In this document: positions 1 to 10,992 of the stretch, piece after piece
Numbering within the stretch: position 1 is the first letter of the stretch
Layout of the letters: each line of letters starts with the position of its first letter
NCBI GenBank assembly: GCA_016169945.1
Contig: JADLSH010000035.1
Location: forward strand, 434,001 to 498,000
Origin: Trachythela sp. YZ-2020
Taxonomy: Eukaryota; Cnidaria; Anthozoa; Malacalcyonacea; Clavulariidae
DNA length: 64,000 bases
Direction of reading: 5' to 3'
Notes under the pieces: generated by a model
What the model saw: the letters and a program-made list of their open reading frames with translations, nothing else
Databases searched by the model: none
Told to the model about the DNA's origin: nothing
Made by a program: the position numbers and the translations under genes

Positions 1-182
1 TCCCTGTGGGAGGAAACCGGAGTACCCGGAGAAAACCCACGACTTTCGGCAGAGCGTTGACTTTACTCTTATCACTTGAGGACTGGGTTCGAGTCGCATT
101 GAGAAAGTTCTCACTGAGACTTGAACCCGCGACCTTAGAGGTGAAAGGCAAGTGCGCTAACCACTTCGCCACCGAAGCCCGC
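1..182 (-). mobile_element. tRNA-derived SINE, truncated by the window start
   Basis: Read on the minus strand, the segment starts with a tRNA-like head at about 182-117. It has an A-box-like stretch (TGGCGAAGTGGTTAGCGC) and a B-box-like GCGGGTTCAAGTCTC, the internal RNA polymerase III promoter of tRNA-derived SINEs. The body carries the motif GTGGGTTTTCTCCGG followed by a stretch rich in CTCC. A second copy with the same body lies at 48190-48528. From memory this body resembles the conserved central domain of the MetaSINE superfamily of marine invertebrates; I could not check this. The 3' tail is outside the window. The SINE directly abuts the Penelope-like remnant and may have inserted into it. 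Confidence 0.75.
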
Positions 183-199
183 ATCCGTGCTTCCCTCAG

Positions 200-700
200 C
201 ATCACCAGCTGCATGTACTCGGGTTGTTTTACTGTTGAATTCCATGACTTAAATCGTTTCTCTTTCTGTTCCTTACCACTGTGTCCTGTAATTGGTGGTG
301 GTCTTCCCCTGTTTGACTTTGTGAAAGATACGTCATACAAATTTAATTCTTGCAATAACTCGGGTTTCATCGTAAGTGAAAGAGATACAGTCCCAGTTCC
401 TCATAGTCTACTGTACATCTTCAATCTTGACACTACTTTCAAAAAATACTTCGCATACTTTGCAAAGTCTATATCCAAACTAGGGTATAAGACCTTTACA
501 TCTGCTAATCCAACAACCAAATCATCATCCTGCTGCGCATCATTCATTTTATTGATTTCAGCGATCATTTCTTCAGTGTTCTTGCATATAGCACTTTTTG
601 ATTTCTGCCGACCTGTTCCAACATAATGCTCAGGATAATGTGACAACTTGTGATTATACCCGACTACAGCCCCACAAACTGGTCTCACAGGGGGGATCTA
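200..700 (-). pseudogene. Penelope-like element reverse transcriptase remnant
   Basis: Minus-strand translation gives PPVRPVCGAVVGYNHKLSHY, then DVKVLYPSLDIDFAKY about 55 residues later, the usual spacing of the first RT motifs of Penelope-like elements (family form RPVCGA and DVKALYPS). After a stop near 400, a shifted frame continues with GRPPPITGHSG and EKRFKSWNSTVKQPEYMQ, which matches the next conserved stretch of the same family. The YxDD core and any GIY-YIG endonuclease are missing. The ends are lost: the plus-right side has a stop just before the PPVRPVCGA stretch and the left side meets the SINE. It is a dead fragment. I am fairly sure of the superfamily, not of the clade. Confidence 0.68.
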
Positions 701-1249
701 TGTATTCATCATCAAACTCCTTGTGATCTTTTCTTAGTGTATATAAAGGTGCCAGTGGGTTGTCACATTCCTGCGCTCGAACTTTCTTCCTTAGTGATAT
801 TAATCCATCCTTTTCCTCCTGATTTAGATTACTCTACTTTCGATACTTATGATTTGTTATAGAACTATGTGTTATACGACCCAGACCTATTTTCAGATTT
901 GAATGCTGATCGCCGCTTCCGTGTCAAGTGGGTCAGGCAAAAACACTCTTTTATTAAATGGGTGGCTGTTGCTTTCATATACTGGAAACTAAACGATTTG
1001 TTTTCTAGTTCATATAACCTTTCTGTCTTTCTCTTCATCTTATGTTTTGTTCCCCTTCCATTCTTGTTGTTTTCTAGCCCGTCTGAGCTTCGCCAGTCCT
1101 CTATCTCTGCCTACTTACTCATAGGGATCTATCTTGTTAAAAACAGCAAATGTCGGTGGTAAACTGAGTAATGTCTCCTCATTTTTAGTGCAAAGTTTCT
1201 TCGAAACTTTGCAATATTGTGGTGAGTGGCGAAAATTCAAACGAGTCAG
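701..1249. other. No recognisable gene
   Basis: Short open frames occur on the plus strand (650-862, 869-1162), but they have no recognisable domain and no splice-site support. A TATATAAAGG stretch near 740 could be a core promoter of an old element, which is only a guess. Confidence 0.3.
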
Positions 1250-1284
1250 TCATTCATTCATTCATTCATTCATTCATTCATTCA
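1250..1284. repeat. (ATTC)n microsatellite
   Basis: About nine uninterrupted copies of the tetranucleotide CATT. Confidence 0.95.
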
Positions 1285-2201
1285 ATCATAGTGTAAACTT
1301 TCCGGGGGGTGTATACAATTTATGTTTCTTTTTAAATTTCATTAACATTTAGTGATTTAGTGCTTCAAGACAGGGCTTCACATTTTTCTTTAAATATTAT
1401 TTTGATCTTATGGCGACTTTACACAAACTATGCTGAATTAGAGTCTTTATATTGAACTTGAAACATTTGCTGAAGACGTTGAATTGACATTAAATTGGCG
1501 ATCTTTCCCCCGGAACACGCGATTTTTTGTGCAATCACAATTGCACGTGCGCTATCAAGTGCGTGGCCGCGAGTTGACTGCGAGATTCGTACGCGTGCCG
1601 TGTAGCGAGTCTAGCGACAAGAACATTGTCATTATATCAAATTATCAATATATAGTATAACTATAAGTATGTCGATGAACCGGAGAGAAATCAGTCATTA
1701 TAACTGACTTACCAACGTGCCTTCAGTACTGGATAATCAACGGGAAGGATTGTAGAAATTCACTTATTTTCGCTTCCCGAGCATTATTATTTGACATTTG
1801 CTTTCGAGAATTATGATTATGACAAAATATTTAAAGACTGTATCTCAAATGCGAGTTTGCAGATTATATAAATGATAAGGAAGGTAAATGTGGTAGCAGT
1901 TTAAAGGCTATATTATTTCAAATACAACTATAGCCTTATGAACTATAGGGGCAATGCCAATGTCAATAAACTTGTGCAAGTCGATGGTTGGATATATATA
2001 GTCGATGGCTGCATGTATTCGATCTGTAATCTGTATTATGAACTATCAAAACAGTGTAGACTATAGTATCCGATTTATATTATAACCTCTATGGTATAAA
2101 ACGGGATCATATAATGATATAAACGTGCTGCAAAGCCTGCAGTCCCAATAGTCGTGTTAATTTAAACTTTACAGTATACCTTGAATTGATGGGATATAAT
2201 T
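1285..2201. other. Intergenic AT-rich sequence, no gene seen
   Basis: I see no coding exon, RNA gene or clear repeat here. The missing upstream exons of RPS10 were looked for on the plus strand and not found. Confidence 0.4.
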
Positions 2202-2609
2202 AACCTTGACGATTTAATGCGTTTGTTTACTTTTCAAATGTGAACGTTTGGTCACGCCCACGGGAAACTCGTCTAATATGAATCCGGGGGCAGATTCCCG
2301 TCTAACTTTCCCGTCCAACTTTAGACGGGAATCCCATCTAGACGGGAAACTCGTCTTAAATCCGTTTTAAGCAATTTTCCATATTTTCGAATGTTACGCT
2401 CGCAAAATTTAAGTTATTTTGCAAGACAGAATGAAAGATATAAGGATCATAAAGTAAGGATCAAAAACATATTCATACTTCGCCAAAAAATCGCAAAATC
2501 TAATATTTCATGAGGTGTACGTTTTGTTAGCAAACGTTCATGTTTTGTTAGCAAACGTTCATGTTTGAAAAGTAAACAAACGCGTTAAAATCGTCAAACT
2601 TCAAGGTTG
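2202..2609. mobile_element. MITE-like element with ~50-bp imperfect terminal inverted repeats
   Basis: The left end AACCTTGACGATTTAATGCG continues into a GTTTGTTTACTTTTCAAA stretch. This returns reverse-complemented at about 2562-2609, ending in CAAGGTTGA. The interior (2280-2360) holds several inverted copies of GACGGGAA/TTCCCGTC, and 2519-2563 is a direct duplication of a TTTGTTAGCAAACGTTCATG unit. There is no coding capacity and no clear target duplication. Confidence 0.6.
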
Positions 2610-3331
2610 AACGCAAATGGTAATAATAGACCTTCGAAAAACAAATGTCATGAGAACTTGACAATCTTGGCATAAATACTGCTAGCTAATTCGGTAATTC
2701 CATGCATGAGTCATCTATTTACGCCAGCAATAAATACGCATACACTTCCCACGGCGAATTGTGAAATATATATTCTTTATCTGTAGGATCAAGGAGAGAT
2801 TTTCCTGAAACATTACTTGCATTTACTTGTAAATTATGGTGTAAATTATGTCTTCGCCGCAGAGTACTTCAGTGCTTCCATATTAATCTTTCGTTTTCCT
2901 CAAAACTTATGGCTCTTTGAAACTTTGCACAATCCTTGGATCCCTAGTTGCTTAACGTACAACCCCCATAACATCTCCGCTGAGACGTGAAAGTAGCCGG
3001 TATTTCCTTATTTGGTATATTTATCCTTCCAACTGATCTGGCACATGACTACCACACTCATATTTCTTTTTCAGAAATGCTATCTTCCTTCTTCTTTTCT
3101 TATTTAACCCTTCCCTAACTCTTTTCTTCTCTATAATCCATATTTGCTCATGCTGATGCATGACAGCTTCATTTATAACAGGCTTATACTTCCTCCGCTG
3201 AGCCTTTTAAAAAGATTTGAGAAATGAAACTTGTTTCGAAGCAAACTTTTTACGCCCCTAATATTTCCCAACTGCTTATTTACCTGTATACAAATTTGGC
3301 TGGCGCTGTTTATATCGTTGCTACCCAACTT
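2610..3331. other. No gene recognised
   Basis: AT-rich sequence with pyrimidine-rich patches (3060-3130) and no exon I can support. Confidence 0.3.
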
Positions 3332-3541
3332 CGGATAACTCACATGCCTGATTACTATTGTTCTAGAGCGAAGTAGCTAAGCATTATAAAAATGGTATAA
3401 GAGCTATTTGCTCATGTAGGTCATTCTAGTGATCACAGCAGTTATCTTTCCTCCATTCTATGTTTTCGTAAACTAGAACAATAGTAATCAGGTATGCGAG
3501 TTATAATAATGACTAATAGTAATCAGGTATGTGAGTTATCG
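3332..3541. repeat. Short inverted-repeat element (~210 bp)
   Basis: The left arm 3332-3365 (GGATAACTCACATGCCTGAT...) is matched in reverse complement at 3473-3505. A second partial copy of that arm lies at 3513-3541 (AATAGTAATCAGGTATGTGA). Likely a small MITE with one duplicated end. Confidence 0.55.
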
Positions 3542-3741
3542 AAACTTGTGAATTGGGTATAAACAATCGTTAGACAAATTTGTCTATTCACTGTTTGTTT
3601 TTGCCTTCCTAACAGCGTTCCCTATTATCTTTGAATTGATATTATCTATTTATCGTACTTTTGTTAAAGGAAGCACTGAGTATTTTGTAGTGCTGACGAA
3701 CAGTGACGTGTATTAATGAATTACTATATTTATTATTACAG

Positions 3742-3854
3742 AAGGCCCGCGACCTTCTGGTCCTGCACCAGACACCGCTGACCGCGATGCTTACAGGCGC
3801 GGACCTAGTGACGAACCCAAAGGAGGTGCTGGGGCGAATTTCAATCCTGAATTT
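3742..3854 (+). CDS. RPS10: 40S ribosomal protein S10 (eS10), penultimate coding exon
   Basis: eS10 is a small-subunit ribosomal protein located near the mRNA entry side of the 40S head. This exon encodes part of its basic, disordered C-terminal tail. It follows a good acceptor (TATTATTACAG, AG at 3740-3741) and ends at a GTGAGT donor (3855). The first two bases complete a split codon, then 37 codons read through ADRDAYRR and GAGANFNPEF. Animal eS10 has ADRDTYRR and a GAGA...EF stretch just before the RGGFGRGRG tail, which here is the next exon at 7467. The 3' phase is 0 and agrees with that exon. Upstream exons with the winged-helix core (WRHFYWYLT region) were not found in the window and probably lie to the left of it. 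Confidence 0.93.
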
Positions 3855-4084
3855 GTGAGTTTAATATTTTCCTTTTATATTTGTGCGAGGTTTATACAAA
3901 GTTCATATATGCCCGGTTAGCCGGAAACTCGCCTGAGTGGGATGAATTACAGTATCCCTGCGCATATAGGGCGCCTTCGAAATATTTCGACTGCTTAGGC
4001 TAGAACTGCACCTTGATTATTCTTGTCTTTTATATGAGCTCGCAATGATTTCTATATGCATGCGGATCTCAATCAGTAAGTACA

Positions 4085-4800
4085 GTACCTACCTAATATG
4101 AAGATGTTTTGTGATTGGTCTTTTGAAACAAAAGTGATCAGTGTTTATGACTCGTTAATATTCAATTTTCGTAAATTTCTTATTGGTCAATTTGTACCAC
4201 GTGTGTGCATTTTATATAGATCAGCAAGATTTCGTTTATTTTAAAACGAAGACAATCCCAAAACCACGAAGTGGCCAAATTTCTAAAATAATTCCGTATT
4301 TAAACGTAAACATGTGTTGTTTATTTAGTTTATTTTACGAATTTACGGAATATAAGTTGTGAATGAGTGGCGAAGCGGCGAAGCCGGTTGAAAATATATT
4401 CGTAATTCGGCAGACAGATTCAAAACAACAACAAGGTTGTTTCTTATATAAAAGCTATTTGTCGTTTTAAAATATTCTAAAAACACTTTTGAATATTATC
4501 AAAACTAAACAAGGAACTAGTAAACAGTTAGTTCAACAAAGTTTATAGAATTTTTTGCTCATAATTCATAAATAAAAAAATACCGCCAAAGCGTTTACTC
4601 AAATTGAATATTAAAACGTTTAAAGCACTCTTCGTTCGTGCATTATCGTGATTTACAAGCACTCGTTCGTGCTTGTAAATCCCGATAATGAACTCGCAGA
4701 GTGCTTTAATCCTTAATTATTTAGAAAGACGAGTTCTATAGTTTATTGTCTTTTATTGTCATAACCAACCAATCACAAACCTTTTCATATAGGTACGTAC
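4085..4800. mobile_element. MITE with ~36-bp imperfect terminal inverted repeats
   Basis: The left end GTACCTACCTAATATGAAGA runs into GTTTTGTGATTGGTC. The right end, reverse-complemented, reads GTACGTACCTATATGAAAAG followed by GTTTGTGATTGGTT. The interior holds a strong hairpin and no coding frame. Confidence 0.6.
4621..4710. repeat. Long hairpin inside the MITE
   Basis: The arm TAAAGCACTC...CGTGCATTATCGTGATTTACAAGC folds back on GCTTGTAAATCCCGATAATG...GAGTGCTTTA around a short CACTCGTTCGTG loop. It is the first of four such palindromes in the window (others near 18194, 22804 and 34183). Confidence 0.7.
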
Positions 4801-6899
4801 CGACCCCTATGTCCTCACTTGTTTTAACCATGTTCAATGCAACAAAAGTGGTTAATAAACTCATTGAAGTACTGTAGAACTCGTTATTACCGAAAATATA
4901 ATCGCTTCATCGTCACGTGCGTATTGCTTTGTCACTAAGTCAACCCCAATAGCAATGTTTTTAATTAATCATTTTGTAAAGTCAGAGATGCATAATTCGA
5001 CTAAACCAAATAATTAAAGTCATTGCAAAACAATACCCATTTGAGGATTAACCGACCATAGTTTTGTATAAATATAAACAACATAGATAATGAGTTCTAT
5101 TATATTCCATTGAGTTTCATGACCGTCTTTATTCATTTGACTACAGTGCTGCCAAAAAGTAACTTGACACTGCGTCTGCCCGCGTCTTGTCTCCAGAGCT
5201 CCCGCGTCCTGTCTGCAGCTAAAAACTGCGTCGGTTGGAGGCAGCTAAAACCTGCGTCCTCGTAACATATTCAGAAAAACGAACTACACATATTTGCATA
5301 ACCGTAGTTTGTCGTGAAACACAGACGCGTCACTGAAGTATTCATTTCGGGAATCGATCCTAAACAACTTGCATTTACTATAACCATAATTGAGGGTAAG
5401 GACCGTAAGGTTGTCAAATTTATGTTATTGTTTTGCATGATAGATTTATGATTCATCTTGTAGCTAAACACGCGCTTGCATTTTAGTTGTGATATAATAA
5501 TGAATTGAAAACACGTACCAAATCCGTAGACGTAGTTGACCGTATTAACTTGTATCGTTAGGTTTGAATAAAGCATATATACTCGTGTACGGCATTTCTA
5601 TATGAACTATACTGTACAAGTACCATATAAACTAATATGAACGCTCTTAGATCACATAAGCGAATATACAGTATCTGTACTGTATGCCAATACTGGCTAA
5701 CAATGTGTAAAGCCGTATATTGTTGTGCCTAAAAACTCAAACGCCGCAATACATGTATATACTGGAAAAACTCAAAAGCTGCACTATATAGCAAAGCGAT
5801 TCCTTAGATTACTCAAAACACATATACGTACAGAAGTGTATATGCAATTCGTATCATATCAAAGTCGATGAGACGAAGGCTTACCTGCGTGGAAGGTCGC
5901 CAGGGCTCGCAAAATTTTAGAAAAAAGGATTGCCCTTGGGCAGGTCACACCAAAAATTTGGTTTTCCGAAGCTATTTCTGGCTTTCCCACCTCAATTAAG
6001 TGAAAAATTAACAACAACATGTAATATATGGCGACCTGGAACCTGCGGCCACTAGTAAAAGTATGTTTTTAATCGTAGCCTAATTTCTGGTTGCCCGTCG
6101 GTACATAAGTCCGATATTTTAGCTGCCCCGGGAGTCGGGCACGCGATTTTGCGGTCCCCGATCCTCCCCAGACATATTTTGAGTTTGCTGCTCTGTCTCC
6201 GTACTCCTTACAGCATTAAAATTAAGATGGCTATTGTCAGTTTTTGATTTTGTATATAAAATATTACTAGTCACTAATTTAATAACGCTATCTTGTTTTG
6301 TTATCTCAAGAGTCATCTTTAATATCACAATTCATAAGAGTGTGTCATCATCTGAGTTTCAAAACTGCAGTATAAATCCAGCTGCTTGAGCAAATTGTTT
6401 TTAAAAACACTTCGATATGTACAGCACTCGCGAAGCACAAAGAAGGATCTGAAAGGAGGCATTGAATATCAACACATTATTTGAGTATAAACAGCAGTAA
6501 ATTTCCCATAGAAATGTAACACAACACATGAAGGTACTGGACGAATAATGTTTCTTTTCGCGAAGGAAATCCGCGAAGCACGATATTTTCCAGCGATCTC
6601 CGAAGAAAAATTTCTCTCGCTGCTTCCACTCGCCTACAGGCGCACGAACGACGCACGGCGCCCGCACAGCACCCTCTGTCGCACGCACCCGCAAGACGGA
6701 CGCACCTGCACGTACGCGGGACGCGGTTTTTGATGAGCAATTTCTTGGCAGTGGTGTGTGTTTAAACACACCAAACACAGTGAGGATAAATCTCATTAAA
6801 TTGTTCATGATATTGGGCTAGGTTTGTTTAAACGGGCTTTTACTAAAAAGAGGCTCACAGTTGAATGTCTATTGAAATACAACATTGTACATTTCAGTT

Positions 6900-7170
6900 A
6901 TATACTGTACACTCAGGGAAAATTGTAGGGGAGATGCAGCGGTCTAGGCGATCTCAAGAGACCCCGCACTTCCTCTATAAATACCCGGCCATGCATACAC
7001 TGAGCGTAATTCTGTACCTAAATAAGTAAAGTTTTGTTTGTGTAACTAAATGCAGGAAATTGTATTACAGACTGTATTATATATCATCAATAAAGAGGAT
7101 TGGTTTATCTAAATTTCCTCTCTTTAACCGAATTAAAGATGGTCTGAATCGTAGGGCTATTTTCTAACAC
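6900..7170 (+). mobile_element. Possible solo LTR or promoter-bearing repeat
   Basis: A TATA box in CTATAAATACCC (about 6976) is followed about 110 bases later by an AATAAA poly(A) signal near 7089. The segment ends in CTATTTTCTAACA. That order (promoter, then poly(A) signal, then an ACA end) is what an LTR looks like. I found no matching partner LTR and no target duplication, so this is tentative. Confidence 0.3.
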
Positions 7171-7466
7171 GTATTATGGATTACCCTTGGATACGCTTCC
7201 CACATCTTTAAATTGAAATATTCTCTTGGCCGCACGTTTGGCAGATGCGATAAGGTTACGTAACCCCCCTGTCTTAAAAACTTCTGAAAGTAGAGTTTGA
7301 TTGGATCTCTCTTGTGCTTCGAGGGTTTACTCAGGTTCATCCGGTTTTCGTGCCTCCCAAAATAACTACCTCTTAGTTGTCGATGACGTGTTCTACTGAC
7401 TGGGAGAATTGGGCAGCCACATTCTGTGTAATCGACATTGAATAACTCATCGTTATCTTTCTTTAG

Positions 7467-7520
7467 CGTGGAGGTTTTGGTCGTGGTCGTGGTGGAGGAT
7501 TTGGTACACCACCATCTTAA
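7467..7520 (+). CDS. RPS10: 40S ribosomal protein S10 (eS10), last coding exon
   Basis: The acceptor CTTTAG (AG at 7465-7466) is followed by 17 codons reading RGGFGRGRGGGFGTPPS and a TAA stop. The RGGFGRGRG block is the invariant glycine/arginine tail of animal eS10 and a typical substrate of arginine methylation in this family. The phase (0) matches the exon ending at 3854, and together they give a continuous eS10 C-terminus. The GGGFGTPPS ending differs from the vertebrate QPPQ ending, in line with an invertebrate source. Confidence 0.93.
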   Translation, partial: RGGFGRGRGGGFGTPPS

Positions 7521-7537
7521 AGGATATTATGTAGTTC

Positions 7538-7543
7538 ATTAAA
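7538..7543 (+). promoter_or_regulatory. RPS10: RPS10 poly(A) signal (ATTAAA)
   Basis: ATTAAA lies 18 bases after the stop. A GT/T-rich stretch (7560-7590, TTGTTGTGGCTTTTTTTG) follows, as expected for a downstream cleavage element. This implies a very short 3' UTR, usual for ribosomal-protein genes. Confidence 0.7.
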
Positions 7544-7789
7544 ACATCTTTCAATATATTGTTTGTTGTGGCTTTTTTTGTTTTCATATTGTCTTTGAGA
7601 AATGTGGCACGTTAAGACTGTCTTCACGCGAGACCGTTAACTATTTCTAGACAGGCAAGACAGCTCTTGAACGACAGGTTGAGTAGCTGTTGTGTACTTC
7701 AAAAACTGTCTTATATCCAACGGCCCCCGCCTCGTCTATGCAGGATACCGTGTGTTTTTTTATATCTCATATATCAACATTGAGAGGGG

Positions 7790-8094
7790 GGAGGTGGTCA
7801 AATGGCCGATTTTGACAAAGTGAATATTTTATTAGATACTGAGATTCGCGCACGCGCTGTTCGGGTTTCGAAGTATGCCGCGCTGGGTGCTCGTGGTTTT
7901 AAATCTAACAAGACGCCTACTGAGGCGTTCACACTGGCCCTGCGGAGCAGGTTTTGCCCCATCTGTCCAGATCCGGTCAGGGTTTAGGGGCACCTGGGGC
8001 GGTGTAACATTTCCTGTCTGTGTGAGGTTTCAGGTTTCAATCTCAGATAAGTGGTTTCAACCTTATTTTGAGGTGCTTGGGTATATTAATGATA
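7790..8094 (+). repeat. Possible SINE-like or unknown repeat
   Basis: TGGTCAAATGG (7796) fits the polymerase III A-box consensus, and CGGGTTTCGAAG (7860) is a poor B-box. The 65-base spacing is long, as in tRNA-Ser/Leu-type heads. No second copy is in the window. The stretch 7544-7790 before it holds nothing recognisable. Confidence 0.25.
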
Positions 8095-8102
8095 TATCAT
8101 GA
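8095..8102. repeat. Left target-site duplication of FB-A
   Basis: TATCATGA precedes the GTAGGTAACC terminus; the partner at 13194-13201 is TATCATGC. Confidence 0.6.
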
Positions 8103-8185
8103 GTAGGTAACCCCCCCCCATTCACCGTCCAAAGGGATGCCGACAATGACGTCATACCGCCAATGACGTAATGACCGGAAATACC

Positions 8186-8295
8186 CGCCCACATTAGGAA
8201 TTAATGATGTACGTTCATGAATTAATTACCCGCCCACATTTGGAATTAATGATGTACGTTCATGAATTAATTACCTGCCCACATGAATTATTAAG
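8186..8295. repeat. ~45-bp direct repeat in the outer FB-A arm
   Basis: Two and a half copies of GGAATTAATGATGTACGTTC plus ATGAATTAATTACCCGCCCA lie in tandem, mirrored at about 13000-13110. They create a spurious 73-residue frame on each arm. Confidence 0.75.
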
Positions 8296-9401
8296 TATGC
8301 ACGTTCAACTACGTGTATCCGGCTTTAATCAAGATGACGTAATGACATGTTTAGTTATATTTAGTGTGTGTTTCAAATGTACTATACATGCCTATAAAAA
8401 ACGCCGCGCTTTTATTAACGTATAGCGCTTGCTTGTCACTATATTGTTCATACTTTTCTTCTCCAGAGAGTCATTATAGGCATTTAGCCTAGCATGTAAT
8501 GTACGACTTGAAGTAGTGACCTTAAGTGCTTCACAACCAAGTATTAACCATGCTAATGTTTGTTGTTTTTTCGATGACGATAGGCGAATACTTTATTCCC
8601 TCCAGCCACGCTCGAGACCACGTTTGCCTATTCTGAGTTGAGATTTTATTTGGCCAAGTGTAAACAGGTCTTTTTTATTGCCGATCATTGGGTATGTTTA
8701 TCCATGTCGTCTTGAAGCTATATGTATCTATGCTAGGAAGACTTCTGATCTTACTCACACTAATGAGAACACAACACTAAAGCTATACTGCAGAGGCTGT
8801 TGCTCGCGAAGTTGAAAATTGATACCCCCACATGAAATACTTTGATAATCACGCATTTATCAAGCCAATAGTGATTTCCCACTGACTAAGTTTTATTACT
8901 AGCTTACTTAGCTGTGAGATACAAAGGATTTGAATAATTTTTGACAGCTAATTGGAATATAAAATAATGATTTCCGACTTAGCAGCATGAGTCTAAGTAA
9001 ACATTTTGATCTGTGCACACATATTTTGTTAGTCAGAAACTCATCCTCAAAATATACACCTAGTTAGCACTGATAAGACCTTTTTATTATGACATTACAA
9101 AATCGTCTCTCTCTCTCCTTTTGCGATAAAAATGTGGACATGTTTGTGAGGCACTTATTGCTGATTTTTGACGCGCTATAGCGATGTTTACTATAGATGC
9201 TTACTGATTTTTACTCTGGCATGCTGTGTTCAATGAGCCGTGCGCGCATAAATTTAGGTTGATCTATGCACACATATTTTGTTAGTCATTGACAATACTA
9301 AGTTCACGAATCCTTTAAGGGTGATATCGCCACATTGTACAAGTTTTTCTACCTGTACCTTTCCTTTTGCATAGCACACACATCCTTCTTGAATTCCATC
9401 G

Positions 9402-10236
9402 CCTTCGTATTTTTCTGCGTCTTCGCATTAAGTTCGCATTTTTCTCATGCGTCCTCGCATTAAGGCTTTTGTGGCCCTATGCGCCTTCGCATTTTGCTTC
9501 GCATTCTTCGCATTTTGCTCATGCGTCTTCGCATTAAGGCCCTTCGTAGCTCGATGGCCCGGAATATCTCAGCCTAGCTGACACTTATAGTCCTAAGTTC
9601 GCATTCTGTTTATGCGTCTTCGCATTAAGGCCTTTGTGGCCCTATGCGCCTTCGCATTTTGCTTCGCATTCTGTTCATGCGTCTTCGCATTCTGCTCATG
9701 CGTCTTCGCATTCTGCTCATGCGTCTTCGCATTCTGCTCATGCGCCTTCACATTAAGGCCCTTCGTAGCTCGATGGCCCGGAATATCTCAGCCTAGCTGA
9801 CACTTATAGTCCTAAGTTCGCATTCTGTTTATGCGTCTTCGCATTAAGGCCTTTGTGGCCCTATGCGCCTTCGCATTTTGCTTCGCATTCTGTTCATGCG
9901 TCTTCGCATTCTGCTCATGCGTCTTCGCATTCTGCTCATGCGTCTTCGCATTCTGCTCATGCGCCTTCGCATTAAGGCCCTTTGTAGTTCGAAGGCCCGG
10001 AATATCTCAGCCTAGCTGACACTTATAGTTTTAAGTTCCCATTCTGTTTATGCGTGTTCGCATTAAGGCCTTTGTGGCCCTATGCACCTTCGCATTTTGC
10101 TCATGCGTCTTCGCATTAAGTTCGCATTTTGCTCATGCGTCTTCGCATTAAGTTCGCATTTTGCTCATGCGTCTTCGCATTAAGTTCGCATTTTGCTCAT
10201 GCGTCTTCGCATTAAGTTCGCATTTTGCTCATGCGC
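9402..10236. repeat. Left-arm minisatellite (21-bp unit, 219-bp higher-order unit)
   Basis: The basic unit is TTCGCATTCTGCTCATGCGTC. Blocks of it are embedded in a 219-bp higher-order unit, seen at 9612 and again at 9831, which also contains GGAATATCTCAGCCTAGCTG. Both periods are multiples of three, so a frame encoding FAFCSCV heptads stays open; I treat it as an artefact. Confidence 0.9.
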
Positions 10237-10278
10237 ATGGGCGGAAGCGAACGCGCATGAGCAGAATGCGAAGACGCA

Positions 10279-10992
10279 TAATAATAATATAATAATATAT
10301 AAAGATTTATACAGCGCTTAAATTATATAAAATATTCCAAAGCGCTTTACAACAATGAAGTTCTACTATATACAAGCAACTAAAATATTAAGAATTAAGG
10401 TATAAGTGTCTATAAATCTAAAAGTTAGAATCGAAAGCTTTCTTAAAAAAGAAAGTCTTTAATTGAGATTTAAAACAGTCAATTGTTTTACTATTTCTAA
10501 TACCATAAGGTAGCATGTTCCAAATTGACGGAGCTGCATGCACAAATGCTCGATCACCAAGAGTCTTGGCTCTAGTTTTTGGGATAAAAAGTAGTCCCTG
10601 ATCATCAGATCTCAGTTGGTAACAGCAGTTCGGTTTTTCTAACAACAGTTCCATAATGTAGCCTGGCGCCATCCCATGGAGAGCTTTATATACCAGGAGT
10701 GCAATTTTAAAATCAACACGAAACTTAACAGGCAGCCAGTGAAGGTGCATCAGGACAGGGGTAATATGAGCGCATCTTGGTATAAGACACGTCACTCTAG
10801 CAGCGGCATTGAGAACTCGTTGAAGACGCTGAAGTTGGTATTGGGGAATGCCGACCAGGAGAGAATTGCAGTAGTCCAAGTGTGACGTCACAAAGGCATG
10901 TACGAGCGTTTTAGTTGATTCGATGGAGAGGAACTTCCTTATTTGTCGAATGTTGTACAAGCCCCTAAATGCTTTGCTGCAAACCTTGCCCA
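10279..10992 (-). pseudogene. CR1/L2-like LINE fragment, RT C-terminal part and 3' end
   Basis: The minus-strand frame encodes the region downstream of the RT palm: HAFVTSHLDYCNSLLVGIP, LQRVLNAAARV, LHWLPVKFRVDFKIALLVYK and ALHGMAPGYI, then a C-terminus with SIWNMLPYGIRNSKTIDCFK. These are hallmarks of CR1/L2-group ORF2 C-termini. The 3' end is an ATA-rich tail (plus 10279-10305). The 5' side is truncated at the KVCSKAF stretch, which abuts minisatellite sequence. It inserted almost exactly at the flip point of the foldback element, after that element was formed. The coding part is uninterrupted, so it is not very old. Confidence 0.85.

Larger units (their letters stand above)
3855..7466 (+). 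other. RPS10: RPS10 intron, 3.6 kb
   Basis: The intron lies between the GTGAGT donor and the TTATCTTTCTTTAG acceptor. It contains a MITE with a nested hairpin (4085-4800) and an LTR-like segment (6900-7170). A CGTC/CTGC-rich short repeat lies at 5168-5270 and an unusually GC-rich patch at 6600-6735. Ribosomal-protein introns often host snoRNAs; I saw no convincing box C/D or H/ACA pair. Confidence 0.8.

Noticed and set aside
117..182. A tRNA gene on the minus strand
   Set aside because: The A- and B-box match, but the acceptor and anticodon stems do not pair and the sequence continues into a SINE body shared with 48190-48528.
6401..6808. Cysteine/arginine-rich minus-strand frame in the RPS10 intron
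   Set aside because: It overlaps open frames in other phases over the same GC-rich patch and has no domain or splice sites.
8204..8425. 73-residue frame repeated at 12875-13096 (-)
   Set aside because: An exact mirror pair inside the inverted arms, created by a 45-bp direct repeat; nothing suggests translation.
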